A DNA stretch of 35,159 nt from an uncultured Veillonella sp. (GTDB taxonomy: Bacteria > Bacillota > Negativicutes > Veillonellales > Veillonellaceae), in assembly GCA_900556785.1 (NCBI GenBank), contig USQK01000008.1, positions 1-35,159 on the forward strand, in the 5' to 3' direction. Position 1 is the first letter of the stretch, and each line of letters begins with the position of its first letter. Made by a program: the position numbers and the translations under genes. Of the stretch, positions 9,733 to 17,926 are shown one piece after another. Below the pieces are notes generated by a model, which saw only the letters and a program-made list of their open reading frames with translations, was not told where the DNA came from and did not search any database.

Positions 9733-10121
9733 GTAAACTTGGAATATTAGGATATTTTTTTGTTTTTATATCTATATCATTATCTATAGGGTTATATAAA
9801 ATTGAGATCCGTAAATGTTCATTTGATGAAAAATATGAATATATGAAAAAACATAGAATTTTTGGTAGCCTAACAAAGTATTTATCTATAATCTCTATTA
9901 TAAGTTTAGTGGTATTAAATCTTAAATTTTTAATGGATAAAGATTATAAATTTATAGTAGATTATGGCAGTATTTGGTTGATTTTCTTCTTTTTTACAAT
10001 ACTCACGGGGTTTTGTCAAAAAAGAGATAGTATATATTTTAAAGAGGGCCTTATTGCAGCGATTTCTGCATTATGGGGGATTATCGTGTTTGCTTATGCG
10101 TTTAGAAAAGTCCTTTTTTAA
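9729..10121 (+). CDS. Small polytopic membrane protein, candidate CdiI immunity protein
   Basis: 130 aa, unrecognised by family. Four hydrophobic segments are visible: residues about 5-23, 47-65, 76-99 and 108-126, separated by short charged loops (IEIRKCSFDEKYEYMKKHR; FCQKRDSIYFKEG). Its ATG overlaps the tpsA stop as ATGA, and its ribosome site (GGGAG) lies within the last tpsA codons, so the two are translationally coupled. This is the usual place of a CDI immunity gene, directly behind the toxin-coding 3' end (family knowledge). Immunity proteins against membrane-targeting CDI toxins are themselves integral membrane proteins, which fits the hydrophobic toxin end. The gene is clearly more AT-rich than tpsA and the his genes, as expected for an exchanged cassette. 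The immunity role is inferred from position and topology, not homology. Confidence 0.75.
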   Translation: MSKLGILGYFFVFISISLSIGLYKIEIRKCSFDEKYEYMKKHRIFGSLTKYLSIISIISLVVLNLKFLMDKDYKFIVDYGSIWLIFFFFTILTGFCQKRDSIYFKEGLIAAISALWGIIVFAYAFRKVLF

Positions 10122-10186
10122 ATAGAAAATATATATTGTTTTACTATATTAGACTAATGATATGGAATTCTTTAAGAAACCATAGC

Positions 10187-10216
10187 AAAGGGGCACCTCG
10201 AAGGAGGTGCCCCTTT
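10187..10216. terminator. Terminator-like hairpin closing the secretion locus
   Basis: A perfect 13-bp GC-rich stem (AAAGGGGCACCTC at 10187-10199, partner at 10204-10216) with a GAAG loop. The A and T runs on its flanks are short (AAAG / CTTTAGTTATT), so termination may be moderate on either strand. Confidence 0.75.
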
Positions 10217-10366
10217 AGTTATTAATAAGGAAAACTACACTTTATTAACAGGGAAATTCTTTATGCTATACTTTAAACTGTGTTAATATGATAAAATAAA
10301 CAGTATAAATACTTCAACAACTAGGTTTATTACCTATAATGACCCATAATTAAATTTGAGTAATAC

Positions 10367-10406
10367 TAACGGTTCTATTGACAATTCTATAGAACCGTTA
10401 TATTAT
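10367..10406 (+). promoter_or_regulatory. his operon promoter with overlapping dyad (candidate operator)
   Basis: Consensus TTGACA at 10378-10383, 17 nt, then TATTAT at 10401-10406, with a second AT box (TATAAT) at 10404-10409. A perfect 12-bp inverted repeat, TAACGGTTCTAT (10367-10378) and its complement (10389-10400), brackets the -35 hexamer and fills most of the spacer. No T run follows, so an operator is more likely than a terminator. The leader from here to the first his gene (about 190 nt) shows no T-box core sequence, no His-codon-rich leader peptide and no terminator. Otherwise the gap 10217-10595 is AT-rich DNA without a credible gene. Confidence 0.65.
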
Positions 10407-10595
10407 AATTTCATACTTTAGTTAGATAAAGCGATAAAATAGAAAAGTATCGATATAGGTAAATTTTTTCTCATAACAAATTGAATAGCTAGATGACTTA
10501 AACCGTCATATAACTTAAATGGTTAATACAGATGACATATAGCATTCAAAAACATGAGAAATGATATAGAACAAATGATAGAAAGGATGTTTACG

Positions 10596-12197
10596 GTGGT
10601 ACAGCAGCAATTACCTACGGGGTTCCGTGATGATATAGGGGGCGTAGCAGAGCGCAAGGATGATGTGAGCCAATATGTGCTCGGTTTATGTCGTAGCCGT
10701 CAATACACAAAGATCTCTACACCTCTTGTAGAGTACAAAAATGTATTCAATGGCTATGCAATGGGCCGCGGTCAGCATATGTACGAGTTCATGGATAGTT
10801 CTGATGAGTCCGTCGTAATTCGTCCTGATTTGACCATGCCAATTGGTCGTTTTTTGGCCACCACAAATATTGAATTACCTCGCACGTTCTACTATTTGGG
10901 CGATGTATTTATGAAAAATAAAAAGCACCGCGGTGATGTGAACCAAGTAACGCAAGGCGGCATCGAGATGATAGGCTATGAAGGCATTGAAGCAGAGCAA
11001 GAATGCTTTGCCATCATTAAAGAGGTAAACGAAACGCAGCTTGGTAATAACTTATTGCTTGAGATTGGGGACGCTCGTTTCTCTCGTGCTATCACCGATG
11101 CGCTAGGCCTTAGTGATGAGGAAAGAACAGAGCTATTAGACGCTTTGTTTACTAAATATTTACCTCATTACAACGAGTTGATTTCCGACTTTAAAAATAG
11201 TGCATTATATCCATTCTTAACTGTATGGCCTCGCTTGTTTGGGACGGTCCGAGATATCAAGGATGAGCTCAATCAAATCATCTTGCCAGCCGGTGCGCAA
11301 CGTATTTTAGACAATCTCGTCGATATGGCTAACCAAGTGGCTCAAACAGGCCAACAGGTTCGCATTGATGTGTCTACAGAGCCGCTTCAATCTTATTACA
11401 CAGGCCTCACCTTTAGAGGCTACGTGGATGGCGTGTCCCAATACATCGTCAGCGGCGGCCGTTATGATGGCTTGCTATCTAGCTTTGATGGTACGCCGAT
11501 GCCGGCCGTTGGGATGGCTTTTAATATTGATGTGTTGACCGATGTGACCTTGAATGGTGAAAGCAACAATCAAGATAATGGTAAATTGCGTATCGCTCTT
11601 ACAAAGGGCCGTGTCGAGAAAGACTTTATTCCTCTCTTAGAAGCTTGTGGCATCGATTGTGAGCCATTGCGCAACAAGGCGCGTAAGCTCATCATTCCAT
11701 TAGGTGATGCCATTGAGGTAATCCTCGCTAAAGGACCAGATGTAACAACATATTTGAAGAATGGCGTTGTAGACCTTGGCATCGTTGGTAGTGATGTACT
11801 AGATGAACAAGATGATACGAGCTATGAAATGCTTGATCTACAAACGGGCAAATGCCAATTTATCTTGGCCTCTCTTGCGGGCTATGATCCTAAAGAAGGG
11901 CGCCGTCAACGAATTGGCACGAAATATCCGACCATTACAAAACAGTACTTTGGAGCCCAAGATGTGGAAATCATCAAAATTGAAGGTTCCGTTGAGTTAG
12001 CACCTCTCGTAGGTCTAGCGGATGCCATCGTAGATATTACAGAAACGGGCACAACATTGCGTGAAAACAACTTAGAAATCTTTGACTGGCTACAAAAGAT
12101 TTCTACCCGCTTAGTAGCTAATCCATTAGCACTAAAACAAAAGAGAAATACCATTTTTAAACTTATAGACCAGCTTTCAGAAGCCATTAATAAATAA
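10596..12197 (+). CDS. hisZG: Fused HisZ-HisG: ATP phosphoribosyltransferase regulatory and catalytic parts in one chain
   Basis: 533 aa from GTG 10596; the frame also opens at ATG 10554. I prefer the GTG because AAAGGA lies 8 nt before it (10582-10587), while the upstream ATG has no ribosome site. Residues 1-318 are the HisRS-like regulatory subunit HisZ (FRDDIGGVAERK; RPDLTMPIGRF; GRYDGLLSSFDG). A short polar linker (about 319-327) leads to a short-form HisG from about residue 329 (LRIALTKGRVEKDFIPLL), with the PRPP-binding motif DAIVDITETGTTL near 474-486. It condenses ATP with PRPP, the first and feedback-controlled step of histidine synthesis. HisZ and short HisG are normally separate proteins forming a hetero-octamer, so a fusion is unusual. 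The frame is continuous throughout. First gene of the cluster, 47 nt before hisD. Confidence 0.9.
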   Translation: MVQQQLPTGFRDDIGGVAERKDDVSQYVLGLCRSRQYTKISTPLVEYKNVFNGYAMGRGQHMYEFMDSSDESVVIRPDLTMPIGRFLATTNIELPRTFYYLGDVFMKNKKHRGDVNQVTQGGIEMIGYEGIEAEQECFAIIKEVNETQLGNNLLLEIGDARFSRAITDALGLSDEERTELLDALFTKYLPHYNELISDFKNSALYPFLTVWPRLFGTVRDIKDELNQIILPAGAQRILDNLVDMANQVAQTGQQVRIDVSTEPLQSYYTGLTFRGYVDGVSQYIVSGGRYDGLLSSFDGTPMPAVGMAFNIDVLTDVTLNGESNNQDNGKLRIALTKGRVEKDFIPLLEACGIDCEPLRNKARKLIIPLGDAIEVILAKGPDVTTYLKNGVVDLGIVGSDVLDEQDDTSYEMLDLQTGKCQFILASLAGYDPKEGRRQRIGTKYPTITKQYFGAQDVEIIKIEGSVELAPLVGLADAIVDITETGTTLRENNLEIFDWLQKISTRLVANPLALKQKRNTIFKLIDQLSEAINK

Positions 12198-12244
12198 GAG
12201 ATAGAACTAATAGTGCGAATAGCATATAGGAAGAAGGACATGAC

Positions 12245-13522
12245 ATGAAAATTTATAAGGAAACATTAGATACGATGCTCGGTATCGTGCGAAATTATAC
12301 TCAACAAACTACAGATATGGAAATTGAACGCCGCGTGTACGATATCATCGCTGACGTTCGCACTAATGGTGATTCGGCATTAAAGGCCTATTCTGAAAAA
12401 TTCGATGGTGTGTCTATTGAAGACTTCAAGGTGCCTCAAGAGGAAATCGATGCTGCTTACGAGTCCTTATCTGATGATTTGAAAGCTGCCTTATTAAAGG
12501 CAAAGGCTAATATTACTGAGTTCCATAGCCGTGAAATTGAACAAGGCTTTGTGGACATGGACACACCGGGCATCATCCGTGGTCAGAAGGTAATTCCTTT
12601 GGCTCGCGTTGGCCTTTACGTCCCTGGCGGTACTGCAGCATATCCTTCTACTATCATTATGACTGCGTTACCAGCTAAAATTGCAGGGGTAAAAGAAATC
12701 GTTATGGTTACACCTCCTCAAAAGGACGGTATCAATCCTGCTGTACTAGGTGCTGCCAAGCTTGCTGGCGTTGATGCAGTATACCAAGTAGGTGGTGCTC
12801 AAGGCGTGGCGGCCCTTGCATATGGTACTGAAAGTATTCCAAAGGTCGATAAAATTGTAGGCCCTGGCAATATTTACGTAGCTACTGCAAAACGCCAAGT
12901 ATTTGGTCAAGTTGACATCGACATGATTGCAGGCCCTAGTGAAATCGGCGTTATTGCTGACGACAGTGCTAATCCAGTTCATCTTGCTGCGGATCTTTTG
13001 TCCCAAGCAGAACATGATCCTCGGGCGCGCGCTATTATGGTTACTACTAGTGAAAACTTGGCAAATGCCGTATCTGATGAGGTAGAACGTCAATTGAAAT
13101 TGTTGCCTCGTGAAAGCATCGCTCGTCCAGCTATTGAAAATAACAGTTATATTGCCGTTATGGATAGCGTTGAAGACATGTTTACGGTTATGAATGAAGT
13201 GGCGCCAGAGCATTTAGAAATACAATTACCAGATCCAATGAATTATATGAGCCTCGTTCAAAATGCAGGCTCTGTATTCCTCGGTGCTTATGCATCTGAA
13301 CCATTGGGTGACTACGTAGGCGGTACAAATCACGTATTGCCAACAAGTGGTACAGCACGCTTCTCTTCTCCACTTGGTGTATATGACTTCGTAAAACGTA
13401 CATCCTTTACACAATTTACAAAAGAACGGTTAGAAGAAGTGGCAGTACACATTACTACATTAGCTCGTACAGAAGGCCTCGAAGCACATGCTCGCGCCAT
13501 CGAAGTACGCTTTGAAAAATAG
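12245..13522 (+). CDS. hisD: Histidinol dehydrogenase
   Basis: 425 aa. Oxidises L-histidinol to L-histidine in two NAD-dependent steps, using zinc. Visible family motifs: YVPGGTAAYPSTIIMTALP, VGPGNIYVATAKRQVFG, DMIAGPSEIGVIAD, and Gln254 with His257 in LSQAEHDPRARA (zinc ligands in the E. coli enzyme). VAPEHLE contains the Glu-His base pair, and His415 in LEAHARA corresponds to the last zinc ligand. All expected catalytic residues seem present and the length is normal. AAGGA lies 6 nt before the ATG. hisB starts 21 nt after the stop, so the two are likely on one transcript. Confidence 0.96.
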   Translation: MKIYKETLDTMLGIVRNYTQQTTDMEIERRVYDIIADVRTNGDSALKAYSEKFDGVSIEDFKVPQEEIDAAYESLSDDLKAALLKAKANITEFHSREIEQGFVDMDTPGIIRGQKVIPLARVGLYVPGGTAAYPSTIIMTALPAKIAGVKEIVMVTPPQKDGINPAVLGAAKLAGVDAVYQVGGAQGVAALAYGTESIPKVDKIVGPGNIYVATAKRQVFGQVDIDMIAGPSEIGVIADDSANPVHLAADLLSQAEHDPRARAIMVTTSENLANAVSDEVERQLKLLPRESIARPAIENNSYIAVMDSVEDMFTVMNEVAPEHLEIQLPDPMNYMSLVQNAGSVFLGAYASEPLGDYVGGTNHVLPTSGTARFSSPLGVYDFVKRTSFTQFTKERLEEVAVHITTLARTEGLEAHARAIEVRFEK

Positions 13523-13543
13523 ATTTGGAGTACAGAGGTCGTT

Positions 13544-14134
13544 ATGATACGCACAGGTACGGTGCAACGCACCACGCAAGAAACAGATATTACAGTAGAA
13601 CTTACCATTGATGGGGCGCAAACGAGCTCCATCTCCACAGGGATTGGCTTTTTTGACCACATGTTGACGCTACTGGCGAAACACGGCCGCTTTGGCCTTG
13701 TAGTAGAGGCAAAGGGCGATACATATGTGGACGCTCACCATACGGTTGAAGATATCGGTTTGGCGTTAGGTCAAGCTTTGGTGAAAGCCCTTGGCGATAA
13801 GGCCGGCATCGAGCGTTATGGTGATGCATGGGTTCCTATGGACGAAGCACTAACACAAGTTGTGATCGACTTGAGCGGTCGTCCATACCTCGTGTTCCAA
13901 GGTGAATGGAGTACTCCAGTTCTTGGGGGCAACTTTGAAACAGAGTTAGTGGAGGATTTCTTCCAAGCGCTAGCCATGAGCGGCGCTATGAATTTACATG
14001 TGCGCAATTTGTATGGTCGCAATACGCACCACATCATTGAAAGTATGTTTAAGGCTACAGGTCGTGCATTGCGCAAGGCCGTTACGATTAACCCAGATAT
14101 TCAAGGGGTAAATTCCACAAAGGGCGTTATTTAA
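13544..14134 (+). CDS. hisB: Imidazoleglycerol-phosphate dehydratase (monofunctional)
   Basis: 196 aa, the usual length of the dehydratase alone; there is no N-terminal HAD phosphatase as in the E. coli bifunctional HisB. Converts imidazole glycerol phosphate to imidazole acetol phosphate with Mn. Metal-site motifs are present: GIGFFDHMLTLLAKHG near residue 37, DAHHTVEDIGLALGQAL near 65, and NTHHIIESMFKATGRAL near 165. Because the phosphatase is missing here, histidinol phosphate must be dephosphorylated by another enzyme, presumably the PHP-type protein encoded at 336-1199. Confidence 0.96.
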   Translation: MIRTGTVQRTTQETDITVELTIDGAQTSSISTGIGFFDHMLTLLAKHGRFGLVVEAKGDTYVDAHHTVEDIGLALGQALVKALGDKAGIERYGDAWVPMDEALTQVVIDLSGRPYLVFQGEWSTPVLGGNFETELVEDFFQALAMSGAMNLHVRNLYGRNTHHIIESMFKATGRALRKAVTINPDIQGVNSTKGVI

Positions 14135-14160
14135 TATAGTCATTGAATAAAGGAGAACCT

Positions 14161-14880
14161 ATGATTTTTCCAGCTATAGATTTACAAGATGGTCGCAGCG
14201 TTCGCCTCTATAAAGGTGACTTTGCACAGGAAACGGTAATCAATCCTGATCCAGTAGACCAAGCAAAACAATATGAAGAGGCTAAGGTTGGGGCCCTACA
14301 CCTCGTCGATTTAGACGGTGCTAAGGCGGGCAAACCTGTTAACATAGACACTGTAAAAGCAGTGCGTGAAGCTTTCACAGGTATTCTTGAAATCGGTGGA
14401 GGCATCCGAGATAAAGCGGCCGTTGACCTCTATTTAGGCTTAGGCGTTGACCGTGTTATCCTAGGTTCTGTGGCCCTCAAAAATCCAGAGCTTACGAAAC
14501 AAGTGATTGCAGAATACGGTGCAGAGCGCATCGTCATCGGCGTAGACGGTAAAAACGGTAAGGTCGCTGCTGAAGGTTGGCTCGATCAATCCGATGTGCC
14601 TATGACGGATTTAATCGGCGCTATGATTGAAGGCGGCGCAAAGTACTTCATCGTTACCGATGTGGACCGTGATGGTACCATGCAAGGCGCTAACGAGGAC
14701 TTGCTGGGAGATTTGCAAAAAGAATTCCCTGCGGCACGTATCGTTGCCTCTGGGGGCGTTCGTAATTTAGAAGATATTAAATCCCTTGAAGCCAAAGGCG
14801 TTATGGATAGCATCGTTGGTAAGGCTTTGTATGAAGGAACGATTACATTAGAGGAAATTGCCGGGTACAATCAACGGTAA
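14161..14880 (+). CDS. hisA: Phosphoribosyl-formimino-AICAR-phosphate isomerase (ProFAR isomerase)
   Basis: 239 aa from ATG 14161, chosen because AAAGGAG lies 5-6 nt before it; an in-frame TTG at 14143 would add six residues but has no site. A TIM-barrel isomerase opening the ribose of ProFAR to PRFAR. Visible: IDLQDGRSVRLYKGDF with the N-terminal catalytic Asp, GGGIRD (phosphate binding), GVDGKNGKVA, VTDVDRDGTMQG with the second acid region, and ASGGVRN (second phosphate site). Full length, no missing key residue seen. It lies 26 nt after hisB. Confidence 0.95.
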   Translation: MIFPAIDLQDGRSVRLYKGDFAQETVINPDPVDQAKQYEEAKVGALHLVDLDGAKAGKPVNIDTVKAVREAFTGILEIGGGIRDKAAVDLYLGLGVDRVILGSVALKNPELTKQVIAEYGAERIVIGVDGKNGKVAAEGWLDQSDVPMTDLIGAMIEGGAKYFIVTDVDRDGTMQGANEDLLGDLQKEFPAARIVASGGVRNLEDIKSLEAKGVMDSIVGKALYEGTITLEEIAGYNQR

Positions 14881-14975
14881 TTATATTGCTGATGCTATTC
14901 CTGTAGTATTTACAACATGTGTTGTTTAGCATGACCGATGAAATAGATTGATAACATTTAGTGGGGAGTAGAATT

Positions 14976-15734
14976 ATGTTAGCGAAACGGATTATTCCGT
15001 GCCTTGATGTGGATGATGGGCGCGTAAAAAAAGGGGTTAACTTTGTTAATCTCGTAGATGTAGGTAGTCCCGTAGATATTGCGGCCTCCTATGAACAGCA
15101 ACAGGCTGACGAATTAGTATTCTTAGATATTACGGCTACTGTCGATGCACGGACCACCATGCGCGACGTGGTGCAAGAGATTTCTTCCCAGGTATTTATG
15201 CCGCTCACCGTTGGTGGTGGTATCAAGAGCATTGAGGATATGACGGCTTTGTTGAAAGCTGGCGCCGACAAGGTATCTTTGAATTCGGCAGCTCTTGCAA
15301 ATCCTGAACTCATCACAGAAGGAGCTCAAAAGTTTGGTAACCAATGTATGGTAGTGGCTATCGATGTAAAAACAGACGAAGAGACTGGCGAATGGTACGC
15401 TTATACGCATGGTGGTCGTAAGCGCACCGAATGGAAAGCCCTCGATTGGGCTAAGGAAGCTGTCTCTCGTGGAGCAGGGGAATTGCTTGTAACGAGCATG
15501 GATAAGGACGGCACTAAATCTGGCTTTGATATCGAACTATATAAGGCCATTGAAGCCTTTGTAGATGTACCTATTATCGCATCTGGCGGAGCCGGCAAGG
15601 TTCAAGATTTTATAGACCTCTTCGAGCAAACTGGCGTTACTGGTGCACTAGCTGCATCTATCTTCCACTTTGGAGAAATTAAAATTCCTGATCTTAAAAA
15701 CGAATTACGAGCTCGAGGAATTACCGTACGATAA
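14976..15734 (+). CDS. hisF: Imidazole glycerol phosphate synthase, cyclase subunit (canonical copy)
   Basis: 252 aa from ATG 14976, set by GGGGAG seven bases upstream; an in-frame GTG at 14961 overlaps that site and is unlikely. Uses ammonia delivered by HisH to turn PRFAR into imidazole glycerol phosphate and AICAR. It keeps the catalytic set in T. maritima numbering: Asp11 (IPCLDVDDGRV), Lys19 (VKKGVNF) and Asp130 (VVAIDVK), and the TSMDKDGTKSG loop including the Asp176 position. Both phosphate sites (VGGGI; SGGAGK) are intact. It is separated from its glutaminase partner hisH by hisI, hisE and hisC, an unusual order. Confidence 0.96.
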   Translation: MLAKRIIPCLDVDDGRVKKGVNFVNLVDVGSPVDIAASYEQQQADELVFLDITATVDARTTMRDVVQEISSQVFMPLTVGGGIKSIEDMTALLKAGADKVSLNSAALANPELITEGAQKFGNQCMVVAIDVKTDEETGEWYAYTHGGRKRTEWKALDWAKEAVSRGAGELLVTSMDKDGTKSGFDIELYKAIEAFVDVPIIASGGAGKVQDFIDLFEQTGVTGALAASIFHFGEIKIPDLKNELRARGITVR

Positions 15735-15847
15735 AAGTAATTTACATAATTAGAGTATGGTAAACGGCTTAAATGCCTCCACTATGGTAAAGGTACTAAA
15801 CAAAACATTGAATTTTGAAAAGATTACTTGTATTAAAGGATTACTAT

Positions 15848-16165
15848 ATGAAACCGGATTTTGAAAAAGGAAATGGCTTATTGCCAACGGTTGTGCAAGA
15901 CGCAGACACAAAAGACGTGCTCATGGTGGCGTGGATGAACGAAGAAAGCTTTCACAAAACCCTAGAAACAAAGGAAACGTGGTTTTGGTCTCGTTCTCGC
16001 CAAGAACTATGGCACAAGGGCGGCACGAGTGGCAATGTGCAGCATGTGGTGAGTATGGCCCTCGATTGCGACGGAGATACATTGCTCATTCAAGTTAAGC
16101 CAGAAGGCCCTGCGTGTCACACAGGAAGCACAAGCTGTTTCTTTAATGATGTAGATTGGAGTTAG
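15848..16165 (+). CDS. hisI: Phosphoribosyl-AMP cyclohydrolase
   Basis: 105 aa from ATG 15848 (TAAAGGA upstream at about 15834-15840); an in-frame TTG at 15815 is not supported. Opens the purine ring of phosphoribosyl-AMP, third step of the pathway, zinc/magnesium dependent. Family motifs are visible: VLMVAWMNEESF near the N-terminus, TWFWSRSRQELWHKGGTSGN, the metal-binding DCDGDTLL, and the C-terminal CHTGSTSCFF with cysteines that bind zinc. It is the stand-alone form; the pyrophosphohydrolase part is the next gene rather than a fusion as in E. coli HisIE. Confidence 0.95.
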   Translation: MKPDFEKGNGLLPTVVQDADTKDVLMVAWMNEESFHKTLETKETWFWSRSRQELWHKGGTSGNVQHVVSMALDCDGDTLLIQVKPEGPACHTGSTSCFFNDVDWS

Positions 16166-16167
16166 TT

Positions 16168-16494
16168 ATGGCACAACAAACATTGAACGAATTATACGAA
16201 ATTATTAAGAACCGCAAAGCGCAACCTAAGGAAGGTTCTTATACGAATTATTTATTTGATAAAGGTCTCGATAAAATCTTGAAAAAGGTAGGCGAAGAGG
16301 CGACAGAGGTTGTCATCGCTGCAAAGAACGAAGACCCTCAAGAGTTGATTTACGAAACAGCAGATGTGTTGTATCACTTGCTCGTATTATTAGCAGAGAA
16401 AAATATTCCTTACGAAGCCATTGAGGCAGAACTTGCGAGCCGTGAAGGCGTAGTGAGCAAGACTACAGATCGCCCAGAGATTACGAATTTATAA
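16168..16494 (+). CDS. hisE: Phosphoribosyl-ATP pyrophosphohydrolase
   Basis: 108 aa from ATG 16168, two bases after the hisI stop; the ribosome site TTGGAG lies in the hisI end, so translation is probably coupled. Removes pyrophosphate from phosphoribosyl-ATP, second step. An all-alpha MazG-like fold with the expected motif KKVGEEATEVVIAAKN followed by ELIYETADVLYHLLVLLAEK, which holds the metal-binding Glu/Asp residues. A 155-nt AT-rich gap with loose copies of CATATGAGTTT (16527, 16566) separates it from hisC; no terminator was seen there. Confidence 0.95.
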   Translation: MAQQTLNELYEIIKNRKAQPKEGSYTNYLFDKGLDKILKKVGEEATEVVIAAKNEDPQELIYETADVLYHLLVLLAEKNIPYEAIEAELASREGVVSKTTDRPEITNL

Positions 16495-16649
16495 TGCACG
16501 CTATTGTATGAGCTTACATCAGTTCATATGAGTTTTAATAAATGTATTTGCATTGAAATACGTACATATGAGTTTAGACGAGTATATAAACAAAAAATGA
16601 GTTTGAACGCGTGTATATACGTTAAGAAAATAGTTAGAAAGGATAGCCT

Positions 16650-17726
16650 ATGAAAGAGATAATTCGCACATTGAAACCCTATATACCAGAGGAGCCTGCT
16701 ACAGCGGTAAAGGAACGCCTTGGGGTAGACCGATTAGTGCGCTTGTCAGCCAACGAAAACCCATATGGTACATCTCCATTAGTGCGTGAGGCTATTCTTA
16801 GCTATGTAACACATAATGATGCTAACTATTATCCTGATGGTAACGCTACTGATTTGCGTATGAAATTGGCTGCGTATTGGAAGGTACAACCAGAGCAACT
16901 CGTTATCGGTGTAGGCCTAGATGAGGTTATTGCCATAGTCAATAAAACATTGATCAGCGCTGGTGACTCCATTGTGGTAAGCGTACCAGCCTTCTCCGAG
17001 TATGCTTTAAATGGTCTCGTTGAGGGCGCTGAAATTCGCGAGGTCCAAGCTGATTTTGAAACAGGTCACTATGATTTCGCCGCATTGTTGAAAGCTGTAG
17101 ATGACACAACACGCCTCGTATGGATTTGTAATCCTAATAACCCTACAGGTACCTATGAGACTGTTGAAGATATCCGTAACTTTATTGCAAAAGTACCAAA
17201 AGAAACATTAGTTATCATCGATGAGGCCTATATTGACTTCGTTACGTCCGTAGATGTTCCTACAGCACGTGCATTGCTAGATGAGTTCCCAAATGTAGCT
17301 ATTATGCGAACTTTCTCCAAAGCGTATGGTCTTGCAAATTACCGTGTAGGCTATATGATGACGCCTTTAGAGCTTGCTAACTATATGCAAACTATCCGCT
17401 TGCCATATAATCTCAATACTTTATCCCAAGTAGCAGCAGAAGCAGCCTTTGATGATCAAGCATTCTTAACAAGAACGATATCTCAAAATGCAGAAGAGCG
17501 GGCTAAATGGGAAAACTTATTTGATGAATTAGGCATTCACTACTACAAGAGTGAAGCAAACTTTATTTTCTTTGCTGTACCTGATGCAGAAGGCTTAGCC
17601 GATGCATGGCTAAAAGAAGGATATCAAGTGCGCCGTGGACAACGAGAAGGTTGGTTGAGACTTACCATTCCAATGGCTCAAGATGGAGCTGTTATGCGCG
17701 GTATATTAAAACAATTCATGAATTAA
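16650..17726 (+). CDS. hisC: Histidinol-phosphate aminotransferase
   Basis: 358 aa. PLP enzyme that transaminates imidazole acetol phosphate with glutamate to histidinol phosphate. Visible motifs of the class I/II fold: LSANENPYG near residue 33, CNPNNPTG near 162, IIDEAYIDF near 189, and FSKAYGLANYRVGY with the PLP-binding Lys224. AGAAAGGA precedes the ATG. Length is normal. Many HisC proteins also serve in aromatic amino-acid transamination; the sequence does not show whether this one does. Confidence 0.95.
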   Translation: MKEIIRTLKPYIPEEPATAVKERLGVDRLVRLSANENPYGTSPLVREAILSYVTHNDANYYPDGNATDLRMKLAAYWKVQPEQLVIGVGLDEVIAIVNKTLISAGDSIVVSVPAFSEYALNGLVEGAEIREVQADFETGHYDFAALLKAVDDTTRLVWICNPNNPTGTYETVEDIRNFIAKVPKETLVIIDEAYIDFVTSVDVPTARALLDEFPNVAIMRTFSKAYGLANYRVGYMMTPLELANYMQTIRLPYNLNTLSQVAAEAAFDDQAFLTRTISQNAEERAKWENLFDELGIHYYKSEANFIFFAVPDAEGLADAWLKEGYQVRRGQREGWLRLTIPMAQDGAVMRGILKQFMN

Positions 17727-17876
17727 TCAATATGGGATATATCATATATACTAATGATTCGCGCCTTATGATATCAACTTTCATTCTATAGAATGGAGTT
17801 TAGCTTTTACCTAATTGAATGGCAGGAGTTTGTATCCTGTTTAGAGAATATATATAACGAAAACGACGTGAACGAC

Positions 17877-17900
17877 GAGCCCTAGTAATGACTGGGGCTC
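17877..17900 (+). promoter_or_regulatory. Hairpin in the hisC-hisH gap
   Basis: GAGCCC (17877-17882) pairs with GGGCTC (17895-17900) over a 12-nt loop, 26 nt before the hisH ATG. No T run follows, so it is not a simple terminator. The surrounding 200-nt gap (17727-17926) has no credible gene. It could be an RNA-processing or translation-tuning element; the sequence alone does not decide. Confidence 0.35.
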
Positions 17901-17926
17901 ATTAAGGCTGTTGAAAGGAGTATATT

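Noticed and set aside
10367..10400. The his promoter dyad as a terminator of the upstream locus
   Set aside because: The stem is moderate and not followed by a T tract, and it brackets a consensus -35; a better hairpin already sits at 10187-10216.
10410..10595. T-box or histidine leader peptide in the his operon leader
   Set aside because: No AGGGTGGNACCGCG-type core, no run of His codons in any short frame and no terminator hairpin.
14881..14975. ACAACA/TGTTGT inverted repeat between hisA and hisF
   Set aside because: Only 6-bp arms with a 2-nt centre, no T run and no promoter elements nearby; likely chance.
16495..16649. Possible regulatory repeats in the hisE-hisC gap
   Set aside because: CATATGAGTTT occurs twice and loosely a third time, but spacing and context are irregular and AT-rich; too weak to call.
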